This document shows positions 36,930-48,099 of a stretch of 64,000 nucleotides of DNA, piece after piece. The first letter of the stretch is position 1. Every line of letters begins with the position of its first letter. Both the position numbers and the translations under genes were made by a program. The notes under the pieces were generated by a model that made no database searches, was not told the DNA's origin, and saw nothing but the letters and a program-made list of their open reading frames with translations. Source of the DNA: Zhengitettix transpicula (Eukaryota > Arthropoda > Insecta > Orthoptera > Tetrigidae); the NCBI GenBank assembly GCA_037074705.1, contig CM073596.1:51054001-51118000 (forward strand), read 5' to 3'.

Positions 36930-39560
36930 AACCGTGCTTCAACTGCACACGTACAGTAATGCGTTATTAGCCTCTAACTTGTCAAAGGTATTCTTCGCGA
37001 TCGATCAACTACCTCGAGTCATCCGCAATGAGACAGTTGTCTTTGTTTCTCTGGACGTCCTGAAGGTTGCTGCCATTTTTTTTCCCGTCAGTAGGCTCTC
37101 TTAAATCTGCACATGTGACCCTGAGCACCGTGCCAAAAAATTCGAGACTGCGATGAATAATTAACGAGCCTTCGTGCTTGAATATTCATACGAGACGTCG
37201 AAATTAGCCAACTTGACGCGACTATTTGCTACTGAGAGCCGAAGAAAGCTCGACGGGAGGAAGTTCCAAGGCCGACCTGAGACTGGGCTCAACTGTCATA
37301 GGTCAGTGACGGACGTCGTTCTCGTTCGGCACACCAACATCATCAGCATCAAGAAACTTGAGCCATCAAGGTGTCCCGATAATTTGACTGCTGTAATGGA
37401 TGCTTTGGCAAAGCGAGGGTTGGAGTGAATGAACTGAACACTATTCCACGGGAATCAGCAAATGAAAATATTATTTTAGTTTTGCACAATAATTTTCTTC
37501 GCCAATGATAAAACACACTCCAAACAAGCAAAGTGTTACTGATCTGAATCTGAAGATTGTTTGAACACGGCAAGGTTTGAACGTTCAGCTAGAAAATATA
37601 AAAACGCCTCTCTTAGATGTGGAGTAATTAGATTAAATAATAGCCAAGTAAGAGACAAAATTATTTTTATTTTAATTAATTTTTTGTTTAATTTTGTCTC
37701 TAATTATTGTGGTAGCAATGTGTATTTTATTATTTATTTTGAATAATATCTCTTATAATTTAACAGCGTTATCCATGTAGCATGGTCCCGGTAGAGGCAT
37801 TATTCGGGTATTGCATTGTATATTCTAGAAAACGGCTAAGTAGGGAGATGTAATATAAGTAAGAAGTGATGAAAACTGAGAGAAGGAAAGGTAGTTCCAA
37901 ATTTTTAAAATTTCTCTGTTGGTCTTCAATGAAAATAAGAGCTGTTGCACACGAGTTAGAGCACTGATTAACGAAATAAACAGATTATAGCACGATTAAA
38001 ATTAGACGGCGCGAGAGGTGTCACCTTGAATCCAGCGATCAGAAGGCCGGGACAAGTAGAGCTGCAGAACAATCGCAGTGTGTATTCTGTAGTTTTCTGT
38101 GGGCTTTGTACGGAGTCCATTTTCGAACCGTGTTTACGTGGCATCAGAGCCTTCTGGTATGTCTTGTAATTGTGATCACGCTCTATAAATTAGAGTCGTC
38201 TATCGAGGATCTTAGCAACTGTCGGAATAATGTCTACCATGTCACCATTGCCAATAATGAGCATCTTAACTGGTTCTGTAATCCTCTGGAGTCGCTCAAG
38301 AAATGTTTTGCGGTTTTCCGGGAGCGGAATTTTCCGCGACTGTACCAGGAACTAAGAAATTAGGATTTCAAATGTTGTCATTTAAGGCTCCAGCCATTTT
38401 AGCTGTCAAACTTCGTCTAAGTAACGCACGGATTTTTAAACATTATCGTTTCCTGGGACGGGTAACCTCGACTCGATTTTCCAGTCCCATATTTTGGTAA
38501 CGGGGGCAGATTTTCTCCTGGTGACGACTGTGCAGATATTTGACTACAGCGATGGACGTGGAATTGACAACCGTCGAGAAAGATAGCCGCGATGGTCGTG
38601 GTGCTAACAGGCCACTTGTAAGAAGCCTAGGCAGTGAGACCTGACGCTTCGGTGGTGGAAGGCCTCTGACTAATTGAGTCTGTCAGGTCTATCTGGCAGT
38701 CCATCTAATTGGCAGCAGCGTCGCGCTTGCCTCGAGGCGGCCCTAATGAGGCCTCTTTCAAGTTCAAATTAGCTTATTACATTGTCGCAATATCGGGAGG
38801 GAAATCCTCCACGGCCAATCACCTGTTTAGGGCGCAGGGGGAGGTTACGAGAATAGCGAGGCCAGCCTACCGAAAAGAGCTTCCACGTGCTGCGGCGACG
38901 AGTAAAAATAGCCCGCGCCACGTGGAGACGGAGAAAGAGAAACACAGGCTCGCTTCCGTTTACATTCACATGGGAAGGACCTCGCAATTTACTCTCTTTC
39001 ATTTATATCAGCTATTAGCAGAGGAAAAAAAATTTCAAATTTTAAGCTTACACATTCTGGTGATTAATTTTTAAATATTTCCTGGTCTTGTAAATTAAAC
39101 TAGTTGGATTAATTCTCAAAAAAATTTGTCAATTTGCCGTAATCATCTATAAAAATGTAATCGTTAGAACATTTACAATGTATGCATTTTTATATAAATA
39201 ATTATTGGACGAAACTTAGAAATATTTTTCCAATGACTTGTATTATACTATTAATTTGTTCGATTTTTTAAAAAATAGGCTACACAGTGGTCGAATGAGT
39301 GAAGTGATATTTATATTCAAGTTGCTTTAAAATGTTCTTATAAGTATTGGTAGAATATTCCAGGTTCTGAGTAAAAAGGGAGAGGACGAATGAGGGAAAA
39401 CGTTAAGACACGCATCAGAGAGAAAACCATCAAGTAAAAAAGAGGAAACTAATGAAGTGGAACGATATGGGAAACAAGAAAGTTTAAACCAGACGGATTA
39501 TAGGATTTCTTGTTCGAAAGTGGCAGCGACGAAGTAATAAATCGTCAATAATCTGAGGAA
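36930..39560. other. Intron segment with a GC-richer patch, no gene seen
   Basis: About 38530-38980 is GC-richer and unique-looking, with homeodomain-type TAATTG near 38672 and 38706. It is a reasonable candidate for conserved regulatory DNA, but this is inference from composition only. Frames of up to 121 codons (38709-39074) show no domain. Confidence 0.4.
38463..38507 (+). repeat. Interspersed repeat fragment, copy 2
   Basis: Direct-orientation match to 33989-34030 across CTCGATTTTCCAGTCCCATA and the flanking bases. Confidence 0.7.
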
Positions 39561-39569
39561 GTTTTTTTT

Positions 39570-39735
39570 TTAGTCTTGTCAACTGACTAGGCTCTTGTGT
39601 TTTTTCTGCACCTGAAGAAAGGAACGTTGTGTGGTTTTTATATAATCACTTCATTTGTCTGTATTTGGCTATCTTTCTTATTATTATGAAGTTAATATAG
39701 AGATTACTCCAACGTTTCGAGCGGCAAAGTAACTT
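39570..39735. mobile_element. Hairpin-family fragments
   Basis: CTTGTCAACTGACTAGGCTC, then CACCTGAAGAAAGGAACGTTG, less one base, and TCTGTATTTGGCTATCTTTC match the subfamily also seen at 45949-46075. A separate inverted core, CCAACGTTTCGAGC then ACTTCATCATGG, lies at 39710-39738. Confidence 0.6.
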
Positions 39736-40073
39736 CATCATGGAAGGAATAAATTCCGAAAGCCCATGAAAGACAAGACAGATATATGCAACTTATTTTA
39801 TTTGTATAATTTCTCTCTGTCACACTCTTTCCTTGGACAATGGAATTCCTGATCAGTTCTTATATTACATCACCTTTGTCAACAAATTTCAAAACTAGAT
39901 TAGTCTACGTGATTTCTTGTATTTGATGGTTTTTTTTCAACTGTCTGTTGTCACCGGGCTTTGTCTAGTAGTTTCTCTGGGTGGGGCTGGAGGCGAACGG
40001 AAGAATTTGTTGGGCAGAAAGGTCACGAAGGGAGGCCTGCCATCTATCTAGCGTTATTGTGAAGAGGAGCAGG

Positions 40074-40214
40074 ATGACAGTGGCAGCGGGAGTGGGGGAG
40101 TCGGCCATGACCGGAAGTGGGGGGAGTTTGGGAAGTATGCAAGGTATGCAGGGGGGAGGGGCAGCGGAGACCCGCCGTCGTTCCTTCAGTCATCCCAATC
40201 GGGATACCGTTTAA
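40074..40214 (+). other. Gly/Met-rich small ORF in a GC-rich patch (doubtful)
   Basis: An ATG at 40074 opens 46 codons rich in Gly, Ser, Ala and Met (with SMQGMQGGGAAETRRRSF near the end), closed by TAA at 40212-40214. The GC-rich patch around it (about 39950-40340) ends just before the candidate recursive splice site. It could be 5' sequence of an alternative nemo transcript or an unrelated patch. No good donor lies inside the frame, so it cannot be joined simply to the kinase. I do not claim it is translated. Confidence 0.2.
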
Positions 40215-40255
40215 AGGTACTTAGTATCTGAGAGGAGGAGGCCTGCCAGGAGACG

Positions 40256-40277
40256 ACACACACACACACACACACAA
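40256..40277. repeat. (CA)n microsatellite
   Basis: About 11 CA units inside the GC-rich patch. Confidence 0.95.
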
Positions 40278-40398
40278 AGGTTAAAAATAGCAGTGCGAGG
40301 AGAGACTCACAGAGCGGCGCCTTGGAAGGGTCAGACAGACGTGATATCGGTCGTTCACTCCGCGTCCTCGTCTAACCTCATCGATCTCCACTTCCAAC

Positions 40399-40436
40399 AC
40401 TAACTATTTCTGTTTTTCTTTCTGTTACAGGTGAGT
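40399..40436 (+). promoter_or_regulatory. nemo: Candidate recursive (zero-length exon) splice site in nemo intron 1
   Basis: In order: ACTAAC, a branch-point consensus with its A at 40403; a pyrimidine tract TTTCTGTTTTTCTTTCTG; acceptor TTACAG ending at 40430; and immediately the donor GTGAGT at 40431-40436. The branch A to AG distance is 27 bases. This matches the ratchet-point pattern (pyrimidine tract, NCAG, GTRAGT) known from very long insect introns, where the 5' exon is joined to the AG, regenerates a donor and is spliced again. Here exon 1 ending in TG would regenerate TG|GTGAGT. If retained as an exon up to a possible donor at 40479 (AATG|GTAAAG), it would read TGG TGA, a stop right after the ATP loop. 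Confidence 0.65.
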
Positions 40437-42054
40437 TTCCTTTATGTGACATGCCGTCCGCTTTACGCAGAATCAATGGTAAAGTACTAAGTTTCGTTAA
40501 TTCACGGATGCTTTGAATTGCCATTTAGACAATTCATTCTGACGTCCCGAAATGGAACGACAGAATTTCATGTTCCATCGTCCGTTGTGCAAAGGTATAA
40601 TTTTTTTTTTGTAAATATCAGAACTGAAACCAAAGCAATGTGGTATTAGACGTATGAAAGAGACTGATGTGTCCATACTCTTTTTCATGATGGTGAATTC
40701 TCGTCAAAAAGTTTAGGAAAATTCTTTTGAATAAACTGCTCGAATATTACAACGATAACAACCCCCAATTTACGTAGATCTGAAATATAAATTAATGGAC
40801 AGATTTGTAACGGCCAGTTATGATCAATCTTCACGAATATGTCCGTAAAATTAACTAGGGAGTTGATACATCACAATTAGGAAATCAATTATAGACTACC
40901 AATATATTATATGTATATAAAAATATCTCGCATAAAAAGTATTATAAAGGGTGGATACGTGTCAGCCAACTCTCCCCAAAAATAGCACTAGACATACGAA
41001 TATTCCGCCACGAAATATTAACAACAGACCTTTTTTTTGTACTGTCGGAAAAAGATTCAGGTATACTTAACTTAATAGTATATGAATTCAATATAGAATC
41101 AAAATTAACTACCCATAAATGGCGGTAATAGGCGAGAATAACAGAATTGTAACAAATTGAGCCCATAACATAAATATTGCCTCAGATTTACTGCTTAAAA
41201 TTAAAGTAATTTAAACATCACAGGTTTCAAGCGTTGCCAAATCGTAGAGTGTAGAGTATTCTCTTGGCGGGTGGACTTTCGTGCTCATTATCAGAACCTC
41301 ATGTCCACTGACGCTTATTAACCAGTCTTCCAACGTCCAGAAAAAAATTTTCTGAACCAACATACATAATATGTTCCATATTAACGACGATAGTCCTGAT
41401 ATTCTCCTACATGATCAGTCCTGTTGCCCGTGTGAGCTTTTAAGGTGACCTTATTGTCGATTTCAACGAGAGCAGAGAGAATTTTATAAAGTTGATAATT
41501 GACCGTGGATTATTCCGCTTACATCTGCAAATAGGGTTAAGTGTTGACAAAGGCTGGCTCCGGAGGCGGAAGTGGTATATCGACTGAGCCACGAATTGTG
41601 GCGAGTTGGCCGCGTGAATCAGACAGGCCGTGGAAATGAGAGCGGCGAAACCCCACACAAGTTCCTCCGTACGGCTTCGTACAACCAAAACTGTCTCACA
41701 AATACGACGGGGGAGCGGCCAGACCTCCGGTCCACTTCCGTTCGTCTTCAGTTCGATTCTAACCCGGTTTCTGCTTCGAAATATGATAGTGTGCCAGATC
41801 CAATTTCATTTCGCTTTTTTTCTCTCTATGGCGTCCTCCATTCGTTTGGTTCATTGCCAAAAAGAGCTTCGTCTCTTCGAAATAATCCCATTTGCGGTCA
41901 CAGCCATGAATAGACTAATATTGAAAATAAGAAAACCTCTTGCATAAGCTTAAAATTAACAGTTACTTAAATTATCACACTAAATTAATTGATAAAAATA
42001 CATTGAACAAGATCTGACTCTTTATACATTATCTTCTTCTTCTTATAAATAAAG

Positions 42055-42560
42055 CAGAGTGTTTGTATATATATTTGTTTGTATGTTCCTTATACAAATC
42101 TACACCGGTGGAGCAAATTTCACCAAATTTCGTACACGTGTTCTTTGCGACTAGGTAACAAACACTGTCGGGGTGAGACACGTCTACCACCCCCAGGAGC
42201 GGGGGTGGACAGGGGTGGAAATATTAAAACATGTTAAAACAGCCGTTATTTGAGTCTGATAAATATTTTTAGGGTTCAAAGAGATTTATAGTGTTTCTAT
42301 CGATGTTTTCTGACTATAATTTTCATCCTCTACAACCTGGGGAAAGAGCACCCTTAGCGTTTGGGGTGGAGAATACAAATCTATACCCGTGGATCAAATT
42401 TCACTAAATTTCGTTTAACTCCCCCAAGGAAGGGTTACCGGGGGTGTAATTTTTTTTAAACATGTTAAACGGTCGATTTTTGTAGCGAATTTGTCGGGGA
42501 CAATGTCATTGATAAGATTTCTACCGATTTTGCTTTTAATTTCAACCCCTTGACACACGT
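42055..42560. repeat. Interspersed repeat with internal 280-bp duplication
   Basis: ACAAATCTACACCGGTGGAG and following CAAATTTCACCAAATTTCG at 42095 recur as ACAAATCTATACCCGTGGAT then CAAATTTCACTAAATTTCG at 42375. Both are followed by ACCCCC/GGGGGT-type blocks and AAACATGTTAAA. The leader (AAAGCAGAGTGTTTGTATAT) is of a kind widely dispersed in insect genomes. Family not assigned. Confidence 0.65.
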
Positions 42561-42834
42561 GAAAGATCACAATTTTTGGAAATTTTTCATGTAGAAATTT
42601 TTCGTCTGAATAAAATTACTTTAATGAATATTGTGTACATAAGTAAAATTTTGCGTAGAAAATTTCTTATACTCACGTATTGTAGTGGAAAGGGCTCCAA
42701 AAAAAGATTAACTGTGCCAATTTTTATATTATTAATATGCTTGTTTTTTAAATTTTATTATAACATCTTTCTGACAAATTTTGCTGTTCGTTTATAATTT
42801 CATAGTCTCTGTTTTGTGCGTTAATCCCAACTCT

Positions 42835-42930
42835 ACACCAGAAGAAAGCAGCACAGTTTGTTGGAACGTTGTGTGGTATTTATATTTACCACCTAATTTT
42901 GTCTTGTTTCTGGATATATTATTATTATTT
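42835..42930. mobile_element. Hairpin-family fragment
   Basis: Carries GAAGAAAGCAGCAC then TTGGAACGTTGTGTGGTATT and a T-rich tail, matching the right half of the subfamily at 39601 and 45980. Confidence 0.55.
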
Positions 42931-43550
42931 TAATAAGCTAATATTGCCCAAAGTGGAAGAATATTTCGCACGGAAGTGATAATTCCGAGTAGTGAAGGTA
43001 ATCGTTCTCTTGTTCCTTGTTCCTTCGAGGCTTGCTGATTATAAAAAGCCTTCTTCTTGACGATGGCCTCATTCAATTCGGCTTCCAAGAACGCCAGTTT
43101 GCTACACCTTCCAGAATGTTTTTATCTCCTTGAAAGATCCATGTCCTGACTTAGTGATTCCGCCGCCTCTTTAAAGCTGATGGTGCGTACTGCTGAGGTG
43201 TGTGTGAAGTATTTAGTGTGCATGTGGCTAGTGGGACGTGGGAACTGCTGCGACATCCGCTTCCATTGTGATAGCGCTTCCTACTAGAGCTCATACCGCC
43301 ATTACCATTTCATTTTTACCCATAATTCATGCTGATGCAACTGGCGTTAACGTCTTGCAAATATTATATAAGTAGAGTAGTACAAAGCTTTTATGTAAGC
43401 CTTGTGAGGTTATAGATTTATTCATTCTTTTAGTCCTTTGCTGCGGTAACAGGACGATGCATTACCATCACATACATAAATATGAAACGAAATCAATGGA
43501 GAATTTCATTAATCAATGAAGGAAATATACACACAAATACACAGATAAGA

Positions 43551-43575
43551 ATATATATATATATATATATATATA
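43551..43575. repeat. (AT)n microsatellite
   Basis: About 12 units. Confidence 0.95.
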
Positions 43576-43851
43576 AATAACAGTATTTAAATGAATAATA
43601 AAGTAAACCCTCAAAGGTGAAAAAATAGATCTGCTAATCCGTTCCTTCAAAATATTCACATAGACAGGAAAATAAATTTTATATAACAAGAAATATTAAT
43701 GTAGGTAATTTCACATGTTTTGATTTTTTTACCTGACGTATAACGGAATAAATATAATGGCCAACAAGTAAAAACAATTTTAATATCAGATATCAAGTTC
43801 AATGTTATCATGAACATATCAATGGCCCAATTAGTCAGTTTAATATTTAAT

Positions 43852-44003
43852 AATGAAATTACAAAGTCTTGATACAGAAGAATTACACTGTGTAAGTCTT
43901 CTGAGACCGAACGTTTCGTCCTTACACTGGTATCGGTACCTGAAGAAGTCCTAATGTGAGGACGTAACGTTGTTTTTATCTATGTACACTTTGTAATTTC
44001 ATT
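43852..44003. mobile_element. Foldback element with duplicated core
   Basis: AATGAAATTACAAAGT (43852) pairs with ACTTTGTAATTTCATT (43988-44003). The interior reads CGAACGTTTCGTCCTTACAC and then TACCTGAAGAAGTCCTAATG with GTGAGGACGTAACGTTG, so the core lies in both arms. A second related pair follows at 44100-44330 (TACGTTTCGTCCCC; ACCTGATGAAGTCCC; GGGATGGAACGTCG), ending TTCTGACTTACGGCCAGT. Confidence 0.8.
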
Positions 44004-44399
44004 ATTATTTAATAATTTATGTTTATTTGATGTGACTAAAAATGTTGAGATAATTTTCAATTATAATCCGCTTCAGTGGCTACTTTAACATTGATATCAG
44101 TACTAATAGAAAAACACTACGTTTCGTCCCCAATTAATAATATAAAAGTATTAACATTAGGTGTCAATGTCTTTGAAATTTACTCCTTATTTATTTGTTA
44201 TATTAATTTTTGTGTACAAATTATTCACAAATACTCCACTTCAATGAAGAAATTTTTATTCTTTAATTAATAAGTAATGTCTTTGTAACAATTGTACACC
44301 TGATGAAGTCCCAAATTAGGGATGGAACGTCGTAATATGGATTTTTATTTTATTTATTGCTTTGTAAATTATTAATTTTTTCTGACTTACGGCCAGTTT

Positions 44400-45400
44400 A
44401 TGTATTGTAATATCATGCCAGATAATGATACTTATTACATTCTGTTGTCTACATTATGGTATGACCGTCGAGAGGAATATTTGTGGTATGGTAGAAGCTT
44501 TCCTAAATGGCGTAGTGGAGTGTTGAACGAGTGTTCGTGAGCGTTTGTTTTCGCACGAGGCGAGGCGAGGTGAGGTGTGGCTCGTCGATAAGGAGGAGGT
44601 TGGCATGCTTGGTAATTGTAGCAGATTGCAGAGCTCGTGATTTGCGTTCGAGTGATAATTCGTGGGTTGTCTGGTGAGAGAGAGAGGTGCCGGACCGTGG
44701 GAACTGGTCCACGCCGTCGCCACAAATAAATTCAATTAACTCTCGGAACGCGGAAAGCTGTTCGCAATCTCTTCCAAAAAAAAAAAAAAAAACCCACCCA
44801 GCTTTAACTTACAGGGCTATTACATGGCCTTTAGTTGGATAGTTATCTATTACGTGCAATTAAAGACTTGTGTCTTGGCTTGAGTAAAGGTGATTGAAAT
44901 CCTTATATAATCGAATTGTCGCCTCACGGATCACCTCTTCACGTCTGACGTGTCTCCCATTATTATTATCATAATTTATTTCCAACTGCTTTGCGCAAGC
45001 CCGGAGTCAATGCCTAATAAATGTATACAAATATGAAAAAAAATTCCGTGGTATAAAGGTGGGCCACTGTTTAAATTTCAATGACTTGGGCGAACTTATT
45101 TTACTTTAAGGATATGTAATTATCCAATTTAATAATATTAGATTCAATTTATTCAGAATTTATTGGCTTAAAACAATAATAATTTATTTTTACCGGAACA
45201 AACGAGCCCACGGGGACCCAAACCACACTTGTGTCACAAAGGTCAGTTGTGTGTTCGAATCCTCTAATCTGCGGATTACTACACCTGAAGCAATTCTGTT
45301 GTGTTACACTTCAAAAAAGGACAATTTCCTCGCCCGTTACTTTGCGTTTATGGCCTTATTATAAAAAATTATGGAAGGATTAAAAATCATTTTTTATTCA
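44400..45400. other. Intron segment, no gene seen
   Basis: A GC-richer stretch at 44500-44720 has three overlapping minus-strand frames of 69-96 codons without domains. An A18 run lies near 44777. A GTTCGAATCC B-box-like motif at about 45252 lacks a tRNA fold. Confidence 0.4.
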
Positions 45401-45409
45401 CTTTATTTC

Positions 45410-45681
45410 AATTAAAAAATCATCAGAGCTTTCGACTTAATCGTCATATTCATTTACAATATTTATGTCACAACAGTGTATTCAAGGACTCGGTACCATT
45501 CCTGCTAATTAAAACTCGCTTAAAATCCTGATAACTAAAGGACTTACAACAGCACAAGTGATTTTAGTTTCGACATCATTTTAATTATTGACAGAAATGG
45601 TACTGGGAGTCCTTGAATGCATTGTTCTGAAATAAGCTTGGTGTATGACGATTAAGTCGAAAGCTCTGAAGATTTTTAATT
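45410..45681. mobile_element. Foldback element, 45410-45500 paired with 45597-45681
   Basis: The left arm carries ATCATCAGAGCTTTCGACTT, AATCGTCATA and CAAGGACTCGGTACCATT. The right arm carries the complements AATGGTACTGGGAGTCCTTG, TATGACGATTAAGTCGAAAG and CTCTGAAGATTTTTAATT. The core here is the variant CTTTCGACTTAATCGTCAT, also seen at about 50115-50145. Confidence 0.8.
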
Positions 45682-45865
45682 GGGACTGAATTTTCCAACT
45701 CCTCCCATCAAAATATCATCAATTTGTTGCAACTTTCTAATATAATTTTTTTTAGTTGATCAAACACCGCCCCGTTACATTGCACCTTCCTTTTTTTCCA
45801 TCTTCCTCAAATATTTAATTTTTCTCTAATTTTAAAATGAAAAAAATTAAGTCTGATTGAAAACA

Positions 45866-45967
45866 CAACTGCACTGGTCAGTTGACAGTTGGCTTTTTAA
45901 GTGTTGTCAACTGCACTGGTCAGTTGACAGTTGGCTTTTGAGTGTTGTCAACTGACCAGTGCAGTTG
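45866..45967. repeat. Two 42-bp direct repeats followed by an inverted 19-mer
   Basis: Unit 1 (45866-45907) and unit 2 (45908-45948) each begin CAACTGCACTGGTCAGTTG. A third block, CAACTGACCAGTGCAGTTG (45949-45967), is the exact reverse complement of that 19-mer. Each 19-mer contains CAACTG near both ends, so several alternative hairpins are possible. It leads straight into a hairpin-family right half (CACCTGACGAAAGG then AGAAACGTTGTTTGC, 45990-46026). Confidence 0.9.
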
Positions 45968-46079
45968 TTTCTCTAGGCTCTTCTTAGCACCTGACGAAAG
46001 GAACAAGGATCCCAGAAACGTTGTTTGCTATTTATATTACCTTTTTTTTATCTGTATTGGCTATCTTTCTTATTCATTC

Positions 46080-46980
46080 ATTTCCTCTAATTTCTTGGCA
46101 ATTTCCTGCGTCATTTGCCTTATTTCCAGTTTGATTTCAGAGGAGTATTGCCACAGAGTTTTTGTTCCCTCTGCGACTTTTCGTCAATAAATCAATCGAG
46201 CTAACCAACCGTAGGCATCGGAAAGTTTACACTGCACTGAACTTTGAGGTGGTCGCTCTTCCGGGAAGTCCATGCAACTCTCTCGTTTCACGTATGTGTC
46301 ACTGTGCTTTTCTCTGAATTTCAAACTGAGCGGAAATATTTCCACTGCGCCCGTGATTGCGTTTTCGACGAATATATGCCGTCGTACAAGAAATTTGCTC
46401 GCGGGGGCGGGAGGTGGAGTTGCTATAGACTACTATTTTTTTCCCCTTTGAAGGAAGTGTAATTTTATAAATCGTATTACTGCTGAGTGTAACAGTTTAA
46501 AATACTTCTCTGATTAATTTTTGGTGCGTCGAGGTTATTAAATGTTTCATTTGTCGAGAACTATTTAATGGGCTGATTCCGAGATCATTGGTGAATTATT
46601 GTTAAATAGCGTGGTGGTAGGTGTGTATAGTGTGCAGTGTTATGTATGTTGCACTCGCTCCTGGGCGCAGGCAGGCTAATGGCACGGCGCTCGATAGCTT
46701 CCCTCTCCGCCCTTCCCCTCCCCATCCCCTCATCCCCACCATAGGCCGCGCCCTGCCTGCTACACTGCAGCTTCTTCCTGCTCCACGGTCCATCTATAGT
46801 GGCTATAACTGACAGTTCTTTGTATTTATTTAATTTTCAAGTTTATACACGGACTCACTACGAACTCGCTTAATTATTATTACACGGGGGGAAAAGTGGC
46901 AAAATAAATTGCTTTAAATTAAGGGATGGCACGAGAATACCACAAGGCCTTCATACTGTGTTTTATAAATAAAAACTATG
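46080..46980. other. Intron segment, no gene seen
   Basis: A GC-rich patch at 46660-46800 has short frames open on both strands and resembles a chance-open region. Nothing else was recognised. Confidence 0.4.
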
Positions 46981-47179
46981 TGATAGTACATCGGCCGCAA
47001 GTCAGAAATTTTTGTATACATAACTGGCAAAAGTACAACTAAACGCCGTTTCGTCTTTTATTTAGGTCTTCTGGTGTACAATCGATTTGAGGGTGTTACA
47101 CAGAATTAATATAAAAGTTTTAATTTAACGTCTGTTTTTGAATTAATAAAGCAATTTATAACCTTATGCAGTCACTTTT

Positions 47180-47582
47180 TATTTTTTATTTATATTGTAA
47201 CGACGTTTCGACACACATTTTTACCTTATTCAGGTATTTTACTAAAGAGGAGGTATTTACAAATGATTAGATTTATAGTAGAATTATACAAAGTAAAGAT
47301 ATGCAAACTAAAGTAGAAAAAAAATCATACAACTTACCAAATTAATGTAATAAACTAGCACAACAAAACGATTAACAAGTTATTAAAACTGTATGAATTT
47401 AATCACTTGTTAATCGTTTTGTTGTGCTAGTTTATTATATTGACTTGGTAAGTTGAATGTTTTTTCGTTTACTTTACTTTGCCTTTGTTTACTTTGTACA
47501 GTCATACTATAAATCTAATCATTTGTACCTGAAGAAGATACAAATAGGTATCTAAACGACGTTACAATATAAATAAAAAATG
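47180..47582. mobile_element. Long foldback element, arms about 0.2 kb
   Basis: Left arm 47180-47380 and right arm 47405-47582 pair along their length around a 24-base spacer. The inner stem is TAACTAGCACAACAAAACGA-like on the left and the complementary TCGTTTTGTTGTGCTAGTTT on the right. The outer ends are TTTATTTATATTGTAACGAC and its complement. GACGTTTCGACAC sits in the left arm and CCTGAAGAAGATAC then AAACGACGTTAC in the right. This is the second-longest hairpin in the window. Confidence 0.85.
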
Positions 47583-47659
47583 TCTGTATAAGGTTCATCA
47601 ATTGTTTTACAGAATAAATATAAATAAATGGCAATTCAGTATAAAAATTAATTGAAATA

Positions 47660-47815
47660 TTTATTGCAAAAAATATTAAATTCAAAACGACGTTTCGAAA
47701 ATGGTTTTTGGGTTAGTAGAACCTTACCTCTAAATTTTTCAAAATTGTCGTACCTGATGAGGTCCAGGAAGAAGTCGAAACGTTGTTGTGAATTTTAATG
47801 TTTTTTGCAATAAAC
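47660..47815. mobile_element. Foldback element
   Basis: TTATTGCAAAAAATATTAAA (47661) pairs with TTTTAATGTTTTTTGCAATA on the right. The interior has ACGACGTTTCGAAAATGG and then ACCTGATGAGGTCC with AGTCGAAACGTTGTTGTG. It lies about 80 bp from the preceding element. A further half element at 48028-48070 carries GAAGAGGTCC and AAGGACGAAACGTTGTGTG. Confidence 0.8.
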
Positions 47816-48099
47816 ATTATAATACCTTTCCTGACTCAAGTTAATTTATCTATATTATTGTAATAAAGTCATTTATTGTCATTGTTGTATAGAATTTTTG
47901 TACATTACCCAAATTCTTGTATTATTATCAGGCAAAAATTGATGCGCAGACATTCTACTCGAAATTTATTTATGTAACATTATTATTTGGCCGTTGTACA
48001 TGTATAATTCTCCAAATCGTTTGTACACTCGAAGAGGTCCTAAATTAAGGACGAAACGTTGTGTGTAGTTGTATTTATGTCAGTTATTTTATTTAATTT

